Source: Acanthosepion lycidas
Lineage: Eukaryota > Mollusca > Cephalopoda > Sepiida > Sepiidae
Length of the DNA: 64,000 nt
Assembly (NCBI GenBank): GCA_963932145.1
Contig: OZ010573.1
Coordinates: 24,237,260-24,301,259, forward strand
Direction of reading: 5' to 3'
The notes below the pieces were generated by a model. It was not told the DNA's origin and did no database searches. It saw nothing but the letters and a program-made list of their open reading frames with translations. This document shows positions 45,296 through 57,605 of this stretch, in pieces. Position numbers and translations under genes: made by a program. Numbering within the stretch: position 1 is the stretch's first letter; each line of letters begins with the position of its first letter.

Positions 45296-45884
45296 TAAAC
45301 AGATACTGAAGAATTGTCTATATGATCCTGTTTAAACATTTTCACACATTTAAATTCTCAAAAATTTTTGAAGAGTTCAGAAAAAAGATTTTATTGGTGT
45401 TTAGTATTGGAGATTTGAATTTGCCTAAACTCTTAGTAACATCCTCTCTCTCTCTCTCTCTCTTGCTTCCCTCTCTCTGTCTCATGCTTCTCTCTCTCCC
45501 CCCCCCTCTCCTCCTGCTTTCTCTTGCATCTCTCAAATGTTAATGATGTTAATGAATTTTGGGGATTTTTCAGTCAATATTCTTTAAAAGGAATGTATTT
45601 TACTGTTGTCATATTAGTAATATATTTTTTCCCACCTGACTGATTTACTTATAGTTTTTAAGTGAATGAGAAAATCCCATATTGCAACAGATTAAGAATT
45701 TCTTCTGTAATTTTAGAATGAATCATTCTCATTCCAACACTTGCATGCTCAATTGGATTCATCCCCCATCCCCATTTGGAATGAGTTTGAAAAATCAGAG
45801 AATTAAAATGGTGAATAAAGCCAAATAAAATTGCATCTGATTTTTAAATGCTGTTCACTTAAACATAAGGTATAATGACATGCA
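45296..45884. other. AT-rich DNA with a CT/C-rich tract, no gene
   Basis: A CT-rich simple tract lies at about 45441-45536 and includes a C-run at 45498-45506. Frames on both strands across it are low-complexity. Confidence 0.5.
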
Positions 45885-46210
45885 TAACGAGTCTAGGGAA
45901 TTAAAGCATTGGTTTGTGAATTTGGTGTCATAATTGTGAATTCAATCCTTGGGCCGGGCAGTACTAATTTAGATGCAGTGGAAACTGGGCAAACAATAAC
46001 TGATCAATTCTAAATAAGAACTAGACATGATATCCCTAGATATTGGCAGTGGAATGAGAACAGTCTACCCCCATAGATTAAATAAAAAGTTCAGTTCAGA
46101 ATTCCCTGTAGATTATCCAGATCGAAAAATATCTGATGAAAGTGAGGGCATAACAGCCAAAAAGTTGTCATGGCAACAAAAATAAGGACAATAGTTCAAA
46201 TGTACATATA
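45885..46210 (+). mobile_element. SINE-A variant with tRNA-like head
   Basis: The head GTCTAGGGAATTAAAGCATT / GGTTTGTGAATTTGG leads to a B-box-like GTGAATTCAATCCTTGGG. The body reads GTGGAAACTGGGCAAACAAT, AACTGATCAATTCTAAATAA, GGCAGTGGAATGAGAACAG, TCTACCCCCATAGATTAAAT and AAGGACAATAGTTCAAATGT. It shares head and body with the 52240-52690 copy and forms a recognisable subfamily. Confidence 0.65.
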
Positions 46211-46434
46211 CTTATCCTTGAGATATTCTACTTTTGTTTTTTTACAAATACAAGTTTTGCAGAAAACTACTCATGAGCAAGATGATCACTGCTATTTTTC
46301 CAACCACATTTGTTTACTTTGCATCTCAGTGTCATGCATTTTAGTAACAATGTAATATTCTTTTTCTGTGCACTGGGATATCATAAAAAAAAAAAAATTG
46401 ACTCCTATTTTGATGCTCTTCAACAACAATATCT

Positions 46435-46706
<272 letters not shown>

Positions 46707-46717
46707 GTGTGTGTATA

Positions 46718-46790
<73 letters not shown>

Positions 46791-46815
46791 TATATATATA
46801 CATATATATATGTAC

Positions 46816-46858
<43 letters not shown>

Positions 46859-46873
46859 TGTGTGTGTATATAT
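46707..46873. repeat. Compound (TG)n(TA)n / GTACACATACA microsatellite, right part
   Basis: TA blocks are separated by a recurring GTACACATACATA interruption (near 46736, 46778 and 46812), which suggests tandem duplication of a ~35-45 bp unit. Confidence 0.9.
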
Positions 46874-47689
46874 TTTTCATATTAGTATCCCATTTTCTTT
46901 TTTATTAAGTAGCTTATATTTCTTAAATTGCAGTTGTAACGTGTTGAAGTTGTGAAAAAGTTATTGGTTCTTATTGGTAATTTTAATTGTGCTACTTTTT
47001 TTTCTTTTTAACGCAATCCAATTTCAAATAATTTTTCTTTTTCTCAAGCAAAATTACATCCATGGTTGTTAGAAGTTGCAGTTCTAAGAAAAAAAAATCA
47101 GGAAAATGTCGATTTTTCGATTTTTCATTGCTCATGAAAAGCTCTGCCTCAAAAATACTTTATTGATTCTAAAAAAAAAAAAAGTTCTATTGATTTTAAA
47201 AATGTTTCCTATTATTAGTTGAGATCAAAAGTATTTCACTCATTAAATAGCACGAGATTGTGTGTCATTATTTATTAATAGTATCAACTTTGCCCTCTGG
47301 TAATCATTACTACTAGACAGTTTATAACTGTGAGTCTGTCTATCTAAGCATTCAATTCTATTCAAATCTATCTAGGCTTGTTGTGTAGGTGAAATAGTTG
47401 CATTTTCTCATTAGACCAGTTAAAAATTGAGATTTAGTGCTGACTTTTCAAGACAAACCTCTCCCTACTTGAAAGATTGGTGCAGTAGGGTCTGTACCTC
47501 CACTTTGTTTGGCCTTGTACTGGACTAATCTGAGTTAATCAGGGTGATCACCCAAATAGCTTCACCTCTGTCATGTAAATTTAACCTATAAGAATATTTA
47601 TTAATACTTTGAGTTACTTGGTCATTTATCAAACATCCTAATCCATACTTAGCTCCATGGAAATGCAATACCTAAATTTTACAATACAT
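46874..47689. other. AT-rich DNA, nothing recognised
   Basis: No frame or repeat family was seen. It may be a distal, unrecognised part of the reverse R1 copy to its right. Confidence 0.4.
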
Positions 47690-48240
47690 TTTTAAAAATG
47701 AAAAATCTTTTTTGGAGATTTTCAAGCTAATAGATTAAATTTAATATTTCTAATAAGCAATATACTTTGCTGTATTTCAAAATTAATTTAAATTGACTGG
47801 AAGTAGTTTTTGTTTTGAAATAGCTAAAAATCACTGATTTTAGCACCATTTTTAGCCATCTTTCATCACAATGTAATTCTCTTTATTAAAAATCTTTTAA
47901 AAATACAATATACTTTTTGAAACTTTATTTGGGGAATATTAGCTGATTTAAAGTTTAATTAATCTGATTTGAAACAAATATTACTTTTAGTTTAAAATAT
48001 TGCAGAAATTAATTTTTATAACACAGGCAAATGGACATATCTGTAAAAATAACTTGAGAAATATAAAATAAGTGCTTTTTCATATAATTTTTCACTACTA
48101 AGTAAGCTTAAAAGTTTAGAGAAAACTCTGCTAAGATGCTAAGATTTCTTATGTTAATGTTTTGTTACCCTACTGATGAAAAACAAGATTTTTAACCAAA
48201 ATTTCAAATCTTCTAAAAAGGATCAAAATATAATTTAATT
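47690..48240 (-). repeat. R1 repeat, copy 4 (reverse, partial)
   Basis: On the minus strand: TTTGTTTCAAATCAGATTAA, TTAAACTTTAAATCAGCTAA, AAATAAAGTTTCAAAAAGTA, AATAAAGAGAATTACATTGT, CCAGTCAATTTAAATTAA, TTTTGAAATACAGCAAAGTA and TTGCTTATTAGAAATATTAA. These are the distal landmarks of copy 1 (37440-37800). The proximal half of R1 is absent or too diverged. Confidence 0.65.
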
Positions 48241-48372
48241 ATCAGAAAATCCTTTGGTATTTCTTCTTAATATTAACAAAAAATTTGATGCTAAAACTTT
48301 TTTTATTAAGTTTGGGACATTTTTTTCATTTATGGTATGCTCATTTTTTAGTGAATCTGTAGAGGTACCTAC

Positions 48373-48375
<3 letters not shown>

Positions 48376-48417
<42 letters not shown>

Positions 48418-48429
48418 CATATATATGTT
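48376..48429. repeat. (GT)n(AT)n microsatellite
   Basis: About 15 GT units, then short AT/CATAT blocks, ending at the tRNA-like sequence. Confidence 0.9.
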
Positions 48430-48920
48430 TGAACCTGAGTCTCATGGTCAGAAAGCGAACATTCTAACCACTCGGCTATGCACCAATTGCACCCGTATTG
48501 CCCTGGTCGATTTGTCAGGAAGTCACCTTCCTGATGTTATTGATCTGAAAGGTGACAATCCTAGCCTTTTGACCCAAGCCTTGTGAGTGAAATTGGGTAG
48601 ATGGAACATTTGTGGCTGTTGATATCTGTGCTAGCACAAATCCCAAGTCATCATGACCGAAGGTTTGAGTGTGCTGGCCTTGTTCAGATTGATGATAATG
48701 CTAGATAACATGCTCTCTCCCAGAGACTGTAACTAAGGTCTGCTCAGTATAGTTGCAGTATAAACCACAGGTAGGCTCTGTGGGTGTTGAGCAAACACAA
48801 ATGTGCCTGAGAAAGTGTCTGCATTAGAGATTGGCTAGCTGCCCTCTGTGTACTCCATCTCTACTATATTTGTCAGTTTAGAAGACATGTTGGACCCATT
48901 CTGTTATAAATAAAAGATGA
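48430..48920 (-). mobile_element. tRNA-like head and adjoining unclassified repeat-like segment
   Basis: The minus strand at 48430-48490 reads GGTGCATAGCCGAGTGGTTA, GAATGTTCGCTTTCTGACCA and CAGGTTCAAAC: A-box, anticodon-loop-like and B-box segments of a tRNA-type promoter, resembling a serine/leucine-type tRNA start. The segment to its right (48496-48920) is less AT-biased and has the wording of an interspersed element (for example GGTGACAATCCTAGCCTTTT and GTGAGTGAAATTGGGTAGAT), but it appears only once here. I cannot show that the two belong together. Confidence 0.45.
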
Positions 48921-49468
48921 GAAGAAAACTTTTTTATCCAATGCAGTTTATTTTTTGACTAACTTTATCAAGGCAAGTGTAGAAATTTTATTTAGCAACC
49001 TGTATTTATTTTATATGTAGAAATCATGTTGAGTTTTTAAATTTTGAATTAGAGAATGCTCTAAAATATTCTAAAAGCAGCATAAGGGAAGGTAGACTAT
49101 GGCGGACACTAAGTAACAATTTTTCAGCCTATTAAACAAAGGGAGTAAATGTTATGTATTTTTTTATGTAATTAATATTTATTTTTGTTATATATTTTTT
49201 AATTCGGTTATATATTTACTTAATTGATTAGTTTATAAAGGTCAACGAGTTAACTGTTTTCTTTTACTTTTTAAATTGTTATGGTCATGTGTAAGTATGC
49301 TTGCTTTTAAGAAAGGAGGTATTCTGTTTTAAAAACCAACTTTTAGTTCATTTAATCACATTTATTACATATCTGAGGCTGTTGGTAATCAACTTTCTAT
49401 ACATATGAACATCACACAATGTGATAAGCTAATAAATGTAGAAAATAGCCAATCGCACAATTGGTAAT
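48921..49468. other. AT-rich DNA, nothing recognised
   Basis: No frame or repeat family was seen. Confidence 0.4.
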
Positions 49469-50187
49469 TACTGTATTTGACAGTATATAAGACGCACGGG
49501 TGTATAAGACACACCCCAATTTCAGCAGGGAGAATCAAGAAAAAATTTGTAATTAGTAAAATTATTAATAAATGTACAGCCTAGGCTATATTTATGAGGT
49601 ACTATTTTGGTTAAACAAGCCATGATAACAATTAAATGAAAAATAATAGGAAAAAAAAGAACACAAGCCTATAAAAATTTTATTATATCCAAAGGTAAGA
49701 AAACAAAATAAAAATCAAGCAATTATTACAGTTGAGCAAAACAGTACATTACCATTAAAATTCAGTCAAAAATTTTCCTTTATGTGATCTGTACAACCTG
49801 CATCCTGTAAAAGTCTTAGAATAATTAGGATATAAAAATTCAGATTGTATTTATACCAGTGCAGCTGGAAGTTATTGCAAGAAAAATATTAATGAAACAA
49901 ATATATTTTACAAATAAAATATGAATTTATTGCATATAATTTTAGTGAAACAAAGTACTAATATCAAACATGGTGAAATTAACACTTTTAATCTGCATAA
50001 TAGCCTTTTAAATAATGACAATAGGTATATGAAAGCAACTCTAAAGTCTAAGCTAATAGGAGTTGCCAGGTAGCTAATCTCGGCTGACTATTGTAAATTT
50101 TAAACCTATATATCGCATATAAGATGCAGGGGAATTTTAAGATATTTTTAGTAAAAAAAAATGTCTTACATGCTACCAAATAAGTTA
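49469..50187. mobile_element. 719-bp MITE or deleted DNA transposon with TA ends
   Basis: The left end is TACTGTATTTGACAGTATAT then AAGACGCAC. The reverse complement of the right end is TAACTTATTTGGTAGCATGT then AAGAC. With a one-base shift the ends agree at about 20 of 25 positions. Inside the left end GTATATAAGACGCAC is loosely repeated as GTATAAGACACACC; the inner right end has ATATAAGATGCAGGGG in inverted orientation. Both termini lie on TA. There is no coding capacity. The start TACTGTATT matches the MITE at 19293, so both may use one Tc1/mariner-type transposase. Confidence 0.6.
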
Positions 50188-52149
50188 CTTAATATCTGTG
50201 AACTGTAAATTTTTACATTGTCAGAACTTGTCAGTCTTTCAGTACCTATTTCATCTTTGTTTTCCAGTTTCATTATCATTTTTTCTTATGAATAAAATGT
50301 TTCAGAATAATGAGCAGAAAAAAAATGTTTACTTTTAAGAGATTTAATTTGTAAAAATGAGTAACTAAAACATACAGAAATTGGACCATTCTAAGATTTT
50401 GTTTTTCTTAGATTTCTTGGAAAGTAAGAATTTATTTTGGCCAGCTATTGCTCAGACAAAATTCTTGCTTGGGTTTATCTTCTTACAAGATAAATAGATC
50501 AAGCATGTTAACAATGAGAAGATTGTCATTTTTGTCTGATCATTGTCTGTGTGCTTAAAAATGCTCTTGAAGTCTATAAGTTTAATGATTCATTTCTTCT
50601 TCATGATCATATTAACTGAGAGAGAAAAGTCAGTTTCAACTAAAGTAAAGCAAAAAATAAACAGCAAAATGGTATCCATTTATCATATTAAATTCCCTCA
50701 TTGAACTGTCAAATGAGTGGGACTTAATTTGAGGAGGAGCCATGGTGTTAGGCAATGTGCTTTCAGTGAAATAATTTAATTAACTAGTTGAGGATGGTAT
50801 TGAATAGTACTGTATCTGCTGCTGTCTCCAAGGAGTCAAAGTAATTTTTTATTTTTTTTCGGATACAGAAGACAGCAATGATGAAATAGCAAGATTATCT
50901 TTCTGATCATAAGTTAATTCTTATTTATTTATTTATTTGGCAATGGAGTGGGAGACATATTTTGTACCTTTTCTTGGAAACTGCTTCCATCATGAAAGAT
51001 GAATGTGTTTCTGGGCAGAGGCCAAGATTGGATTGGCTGTTTGCTTTCCTGTTTATTTTGCATTTGCGTCTGTTGTCAGTTGGATAATGCAGAAGAAATC
51101 CTTTTTGAAAGAACTTATTTGTTGGGTCATTGTAGCTGTCTTAGGGGTCGAATGAAGATGGAGAGTCGCAATAATTTATATATGACTGTAGCTAATGAAT
51201 TTTGAAATACTGTCTGCACTTGATTTAAGAATGTGTTTTCTTTTGGCTACTGCATTCTTTTCTCTGTTGATTCTTTTTGGTGTTAATCTGAAATGGAACT
51301 GAAAAAAAAATTTAATAATAAAACAACTTTGAAAGTCGGTACCTTAAAATTATCACTTCAGCTATTTTTTATTTTCAAGAATTGGTTAGCTGAAATATCT
51401 ACTTCAATTTTAAAAATGTGTCTTCTAAGAAATTCACAAATTTTCACTGTCATAATAGTTGAGCAAAAGACATAATATTCCTAAAGTTATATCCGTCAAT
51501 AATAGTCATATTCACTCACGTCTTTTTCTAGATATCTTGTTGTGGATTTAAGATAATTTACCAAAATGTTATTACTGTCATGAATTTGATCCTGACTAAG
51601 TGACCTCAATCTAGACTAAATACAAATCTAAGTTGCTTACTTCATTGTAATAATGAAAAATCTCAAAATTAGGTTAGAAAGCAACAAAATTAGAAGTAAG
51701 AAAATTAATCACAATATACCCTGTAAGAAATTATTTAATCTTAATTTAAATTTATTTATTTATTATTTCTTTTTGTACTATCTTGTGGCTGTATGTTAAG
51801 TGTGTGCACTTTTTTTGTAATATCTCTTTGCTGTGTTAATTATCTCCCTTGGGGACACCAGGGAGCTGTGTTTTAGTTTTGACAATACTGAACTGTTTGA
51901 ATATGCAGGAGATAAAAAGATGAACTCGCCATAAAAATAATACTTGGAAAATTATATTTAAAAACATCCATGTAAAAAAAAATAATTAAATCCATGTAAT
52001 TCTAAAATGTTGAATAAAATATCAATTTCAAATTTACTTGTGGTATGGGCCAACTTTTATATAAAACGGTTGTACCATTTAATCAGTTATAGTTTATATC
52101 AGCATTTACTGAAATGTCATTGTTTCTGCTAGAATTTCTGGAAAGAGGA
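50188..52149. other. AT-rich DNA, no gene recognised
   Basis: The frame 50999-51205 (plus) opens with a hydrophobic, cysteine-rich stretch but has no family resemblance and no splice or promoter context that I could defend. Confidence 0.45.
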
Positions 52150-52700
52150 GTTAGACTAATCTTTGTCACTATTTGAACCTCTGCTACCTAGACCAGGGAT
52201 TGAAATCACACTTGTTAAACCACCAAATTCAGGTGCCAATTCAATCCATGGGACAGTAACCTTGGAGATTCAAGTGTTGGTTTGTGAATTTGGTGGCATA
52301 GTGATTTCAATCCTCAAGCTAAGCTGTACAGACTTGGAGTCAGTGCAAACAGGACTTGCAATAACTGAGTAATTATAAAGAAAAAAAGAACAAAACATTG
52401 AAATCATAATTACAATGTAATCAAATTCACAAACCATTGTTTTAATCCACTAGACCATTGTCCTGTGCAGACTTAAACCCTGTGGAAGCAAGGCAAACAA
52501 TAACTGAGCCATACTAAATAAGACAAGATTTCCCAAGACATGGACATTGGAATGAAAACAGTCTACCCCTCTATTAAATAAAAGATTAAATAAAAGATTC
52601 AGTTTGAAATTCCTGCAAAAGGCCTGAGTGCATAATGATGTTATGATAGTAACGGCAACAATGAGGGGATTAGCCTGATTGAAAATAGTATAAATAATTG
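52150..52700. mobile_element. SINE-A variants, second head-to-head arrangement
   Basis: On the plus strand from 52260: GGTTTGTGAATTTGGTGGCA, GTGATTTCAATCCTC (B-box), then after a second partial start the body CAAGGCAAACAATAACTGAG, GGAATGAAAACAGTCTACCC, CAGTTTGAAATTCCTGCAAA and AATGAGGGGATTAGCCTGAT. To the left, 52185-52240 carries the same head in reverse (CAGGGATTGAAATCAC and AAACCACCAAATTCAGG). A further reverse head fragment, CAAATTCACAAACCATTG, lies at about 52424. Several partial SINEs are therefore stacked in opposing orientations. Confidence 0.6.
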
Positions 52701-52903
52701 GTCATTGTTTTTTTTTGTTTTTTTTTTAATACAATTAATAGGTTTTCTTAATCCTATATCTTTGGTTATAAGATCACAGGAATTTTGTCCATGGCTTAAG
52801 AATCATTAGTTATGAATTTAAATAATTTTTTCTCTTGTTTTTATTTTAATTGAGAGTAATTAAATTGCCAGTTATCAACTGATTAACTGGTACATGCCAT
52901 CCC

Positions 52904-52911
<8 letters not shown>

Positions 52912-52974
<63 letters not shown>
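52912..52974. repeat. (AT)n microsatellite
   Basis: About 31 uninterrupted AT units. Confidence 0.92.
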
Positions 52975-53070
52975 CACCCAGGATTTGATTTTTTTTTTCT
53001 CCCTTTGGTTGAATCAAAAGAAAGGCTTTTCTTAACAGTACAGTTTTTCTGAGCCTTCAAAAAGTAACAA

Positions 53071-53145
53071 AACTATTAGGTTGGTGCAAAAATAATGTCG
53101 TTTTCTCACATATGTTACTTGGGGTGAAATGGTTTAAAAAAAATA
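53071..53145 (+). mobile_element. Lone mariner-type end beside a LINE-A 3' terminus
   Basis: TATTAGGTTGGTGCAAAAAT (53072-53091) then AATGTCG matches the TTAGGTTGGTGCAAAAGTAA start shared by many animal mariner elements. No opposite end lies within several kb. About 25 bp later ACTTGGGGTGAAATGGTTTA and an A-run reproduce the LINE-A 3' signature. The joint suggests a composite of two 3' or terminal scraps. Confidence 0.5.
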
Positions 53146-54666
53146 ATACAACAAAGTCAAATTTTCTAATTTAACTTTGCTTAAGATATGAATATATTTA
53201 ATTTGTTGTATAAAAATTGCTAAATTAAGATTGAAACTTTTTAAAAATTTATTTTAATCTGATAATATTGAAATAAAAATTTTCCACAAGCCAAAAGTTA
53301 GAACAGAAGTACTTAAATATCCAACAACTTATTCTTAATATTTCCGCCTTACAATGTTGTTGACTAGTTTCAATGTAGTTATGTCTCCTGTAATCTTGCT
53401 ACTTTCTGTATGAATTCATTCCATTCAAAATCTAACTCAAACCCCTCCCCCCAGCCTTGCCTGCCTGCACATCTACTATAACAAAACTTAGTGACTGTAC
53501 ATTGGAGAAAATGCTAGCAACACTCTGGCATGCAGATATTGAGGTTATTTTTCTCTAATTCTCTTAAGTCCTCCTGCCTCGTTCAGTTATTGATGTCATT
53601 ACTGCAGCTGCACACCAAACGTGGGCTGTTGTAAGTGCAGTACCTTTTTTGTTTATTGCTTTCTTTTCACCTTAGAAAAAAAAAATGTCTGGTCTTATGG
53701 CTCAGGTGAAGTTACCATGTCCCAGCACACAACATAAGGATTTTATTTATTTTATTTTATTTGTATCTATTTATTTTTTATAAAAACTGGTTTCAGGTAG
53801 TTCTTGAAATCATCATTAATGTTTTTTTGGTGGGTAGTGGAAAGAAATCCCTCCCCTCGCCCACTATAAAAGAGAAGAAAATAAATATGACTGAAAGAGA
53901 GAAACCTATTTGTATGAATTTATTTTCAAGAGTGCTGTCAAAAAAAAAATCTTATTGTGCCACTTCTTATGAGGCTAACTTTGGTTTTTCTTTTTTTAAT
54001 GAAGTATTTGTTGTATGCATTTTTAGTTGGAGCTTACTAAAATGTCTCCTGAAAATGGAAATTTATTTTATAATGTCTAAGTTAATGTACTTGTTAAAAT
54101 TACCTTGGAAAAAAATCCTTCTTATAATGTTAAATGTTGTATAATTCTCTACATTTCAAAGCAGCATGAACAAATTAACATTAGGTATTTGTGCACCTGT
54201 CTGTGGGTTATCCCACTTGGTTTTGCCAAAATGCCTGCTAGGGGGGTGCTCTTTAAGTCTATAAAAAGGCAATCATATTCTCTCTCTTTCTCTTAACTCT
54301 TGTTTCCAGATGTAATCAGATATAGATAAAGAATGCTGACAATGGGGCGTGTTCACTTATTTGGTCCTCTGCTGACTTTTGAACTCTCTCACACTTGTTA
54401 TACACACACAAGCTCATTATTCTAGCTTGTTTTAATGTTTTTATCCTTTCATTGCAATTGTGTACACATGTAATTCCTTGTGTTACAGACAGTCGTTTGT
54501 TTTATATTTATCTTTTGTTTTATTTTTACCCATACTCACATGAATCCGCCAATATTGTTTGAGGATTAATGTTCCAGGATCCCATAAATATTTAACATAA
54601 AATATCTATCCACATCACAAAGAGGTGATATCTGCAACATAAGGGCAACTTATTTCTACCCAAACA
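53146..54666. other. AT-rich DNA, no gene recognised
   Basis: The 127-codon plus frame at 53761-54144 is F/L/I/K-rich without any motif I recognise. It is probably chance in AT-rich DNA. Confidence 0.45.
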
Positions 54667-55528
54667 TACAGAGTGCAATGGATAAATTGTTGTCTAAATT
54701 ATGCAAAAATGAAAATAACACTGACATCTCATTTTAAAATATTTTTGTGTAATTTTGGTAAATATATTTTGAAATACTAAAGAGTAAATTTTTTTCTATA
54801 AAATTGCCATTGGCTTCAACTATGGCCTCCAGACAACTTTGGAATCTCCTGCAATTCTTCTGGATGGCCTCCTTGTTTAAGTTGGTAAATGCTGCCATGA
54901 TCCTTGCCTCCAGTTCATCTTTGGTGTAACAAGGAGTTTGTTGGTCTCTCACTCAACTGCACCCCACACATAATAATCAAGGTGGTTGCAGGAGTTAGGT
55001 AGGTAGATGTAAGGGGTGATGTCACAGAAATTGTCTGGCAGCCATAACTGGGTTCTCCGTTTTGGCATGTTGCAGAGTCCTGTTGCCAGACATAGGATCT
55101 TCCAGAAGCCACCCTCTTGACCAAGGGTAGCACTACCTCCTCAAGGCACTTGATATAGGCCTCTGTATTGAGTGTGAGGCCCTCACCAACAAATTTGGGA
55201 ATTCTTTTCTTATCAGAGTGAGTTTTCTAAGCTGCTGCACCTTCGTAATCACCATTAGACTCGTTCAACTCTTTCTGAATCCTCTGCACTGTCCACAGAG
55301 TGGCACCCAAACTCTCTGAGATGTTTGTATTGGAGTTTCTGGTGCAAATGCCAAGCAGTACAGCATGCTGTTTCTAAATTTCTGACTGATTGAATGGTGT
55401 CATGGTGCACTTTTTCTCATAGATGGTGCCCAACTGACCCTATTACTATGCAGTCAACAAAAGCAAATAACATGCATGTATGAAATTAAAAATATAAAAT
55501 GGTGACAATTTACCTATCATACCCTGTA
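54667..55528 (-). mobile_element. Internally deleted Tc1/mariner element with both ends
   Basis: The left end TACAGAGTGCAATGGATAAA (from 54667) and the reverse complement of the right end, TACAGGGTATGATAGGTAAA (ending 55528), form terminal inverted repeats of about 26 bp, each starting on a TA target. The minus strand encodes transposase remnants in order: a helix-turn-helix piece (LLGICTRNSNTNISESLGAT, VQRIQKELNESNGDYEG), a junction near 55180, then LNTEAYIKCLEEVVLPLVKR, GRSYVWQQDSA (second catalytic aspartate, codon near 55077-55079), LDYYVWGAVE in a shifted frame, and TKDELEARIMAAFTNLNKEA with CRRFQSCLEA. The segment that should hold the first catalytic aspartate is missing. At 862 bp it is about 400 bp shorter than intact relatives. 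Stops and frameshifts make it non-functional. Confidence 0.82.
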
Positions 55529-57605
55529 CTAATATCCATAACAAGTCTACCAAAAAACATCTATGTAAAGGAAAGAAATTACCTTATTTTACTGCAACCC
55601 TTGATTGGGGGTGGGTGGGTGATTATTTGTTGAAACTCCCAAGAACTTGCCCATCATCCTACATTTTCAAGACTACTACTTTTTTTTTTATTTTTATATT
55701 TATTAATTTTTATATTTTTACATTTTTTTTTATTCTCAAAATTTTGTTTCTCTGTTTTTTGTAAATAATTTTTTTTTGTTGGTTCATATGCAAGAAAGAG
55801 AAAAAAATGTTTTCAGCCTTGAAACTCTACCTGGCAATATTCACATTAGTTATCCATACACATCAAATGCTGTGTGTGCATATACAAAATATTCTATGTA
55901 TTTTAGCAACAAATGTTCTTTAAGGTAAATATTATTAAACACAACATACATTTTATGCTAATCAATTTTAATGATATACTTTTCGACATTGCAAATAATC
56001 CTTCTCAGATAAGGAAGAAATTCTGTCAGAAATTGTCCAAAGTTCATTTTGGAAGAAAAGTATAAGAAATATTGCCAGAGCTTTTGACTTAAGTCATGAT
56101 CAGAATAGGTATAAATGGTGGATTTATTTATTTTATTGAATATTTTTGTTTTCTATGTTGGCCATATAAAAGTTTGAAAATAAAGTGCCAAGAAGACTGC
56201 CCATAGTGACACCATCAATCTGGGTCTAAATATTAAATATTACTATGGAATATTATTATTATTAAATACTAAATATTACTATGGAATTGTCTGTTATGTT
56301 GAATAATATTTACCATATATATGGACATCCAGCCAAGAGAACTGTGGAGATGACAACATGTGTTTTTTTATTGTCTTGTTCTGTTTTTCCTCATGAACAC
56401 AAGTCCAAACTTATGACCACATGGTGTTAGTGAATATATGTGGGAAATTTGTCAAAGTTCTTAAAAATAAATCATGTGTGGTTTGATCATTTGAAATACT
56501 GCTTTTGGACTGAGCTAAGAAATTTTCAACACCCCCTCATGTGTGCTATATATTGTGTATACCAATTCTCACAGTGCACAGGTATACTACTGATCTCAGG
56601 CAGAGGGCTAGAAAATGATACTTTGATCTTGAGTAGTGCACTTACACTGATCTTCAGCAGAAATGCTAATCGATCCAGGTGTAAATGACTGTTATTTTTT
56701 ATGGGAACTATGCTAATAATAAATACCAACAAAGCCAAATATACTGTTTTTTTTTTTTTTTCAAATGCGGTTACTTTTTGTTCTTCAAATATCAAATTGT
56801 ATTATATGTATCATCTCAGAAATATAATTTTCTCTATTGTTTTTTATTTTATTTTATAAAAAAATTTTCTTTGCAAGCTTCATCTATTGTATATATTTAT
56901 TTTTCATTATGTACAGGGCAGTCAATACATGATGTTTCGGTCAGTTATTTCTCTGGTACTCTTCAGGTATGATACTTTGAGTTGGTTGGTGTGTAGTTTG
57001 CCTGTCTACCAAAAAAAAAAAAATGTTTGAAAAATGATATTAGTTAAACACCAAAAAAAGGTGATACCATTTAGTTATTTATTTAATCCATTGATGTTAT
57101 TGATTGATTTGTCTTGATTTATCCCATCCCACAAGCTTTCAGTGACTGGTTGGAATGATTTTAAAAAAAAGGCAACGTGATTTTTTTTTTTTTTTTAAAC
57201 TTTTCCTCCTAACTTTAGAAAGCAAATTCCCAGATAATATCAACTAACTCCTCAGTTTACAGCCTGCAAAATAAAGTTGTTATTTAAAAATTGTTGCCTG
57301 CTGTTTGCTGGTCTCTCATATCATAAGTTTGTTCATCATTGTGTGTTAATTAACCAACCTTTTGATCCATCATTTATCCTTTTTTTCTTAGGTGTTTTGC
57401 ATTTTCACTGATTAATCATTTTGATGATAGATTTTACTTTGGTATGTTTTCTGATCCATGTTGCCCTTTTACTTCTGAGTTATCTGCTATTTCCAAAAAC
57501 ATCTGCATTAACCATAAAATAAATTTAAAATAGATATTTGTATGCTTTTTAAATTTATGTGTAGATAAAACATGTATTTACTAAATTTAAATCATATCAT
57601 ATTCT
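55529..57605. other. AT-rich DNA, no gene recognised
   Basis: T-rich tracts lie at about 55680-55760 and 56747-56761. The minus frame at 56526-56795 and the plus frames at 56440-56972 resemble nothing I know. Confidence 0.45.

Noticed and set aside
53761-54144. 127-codon plus-strand frame
   Set aside because: F/L/I/K-rich, no motif, no start context or splice evidence; expected by chance in AT-rich DNA.
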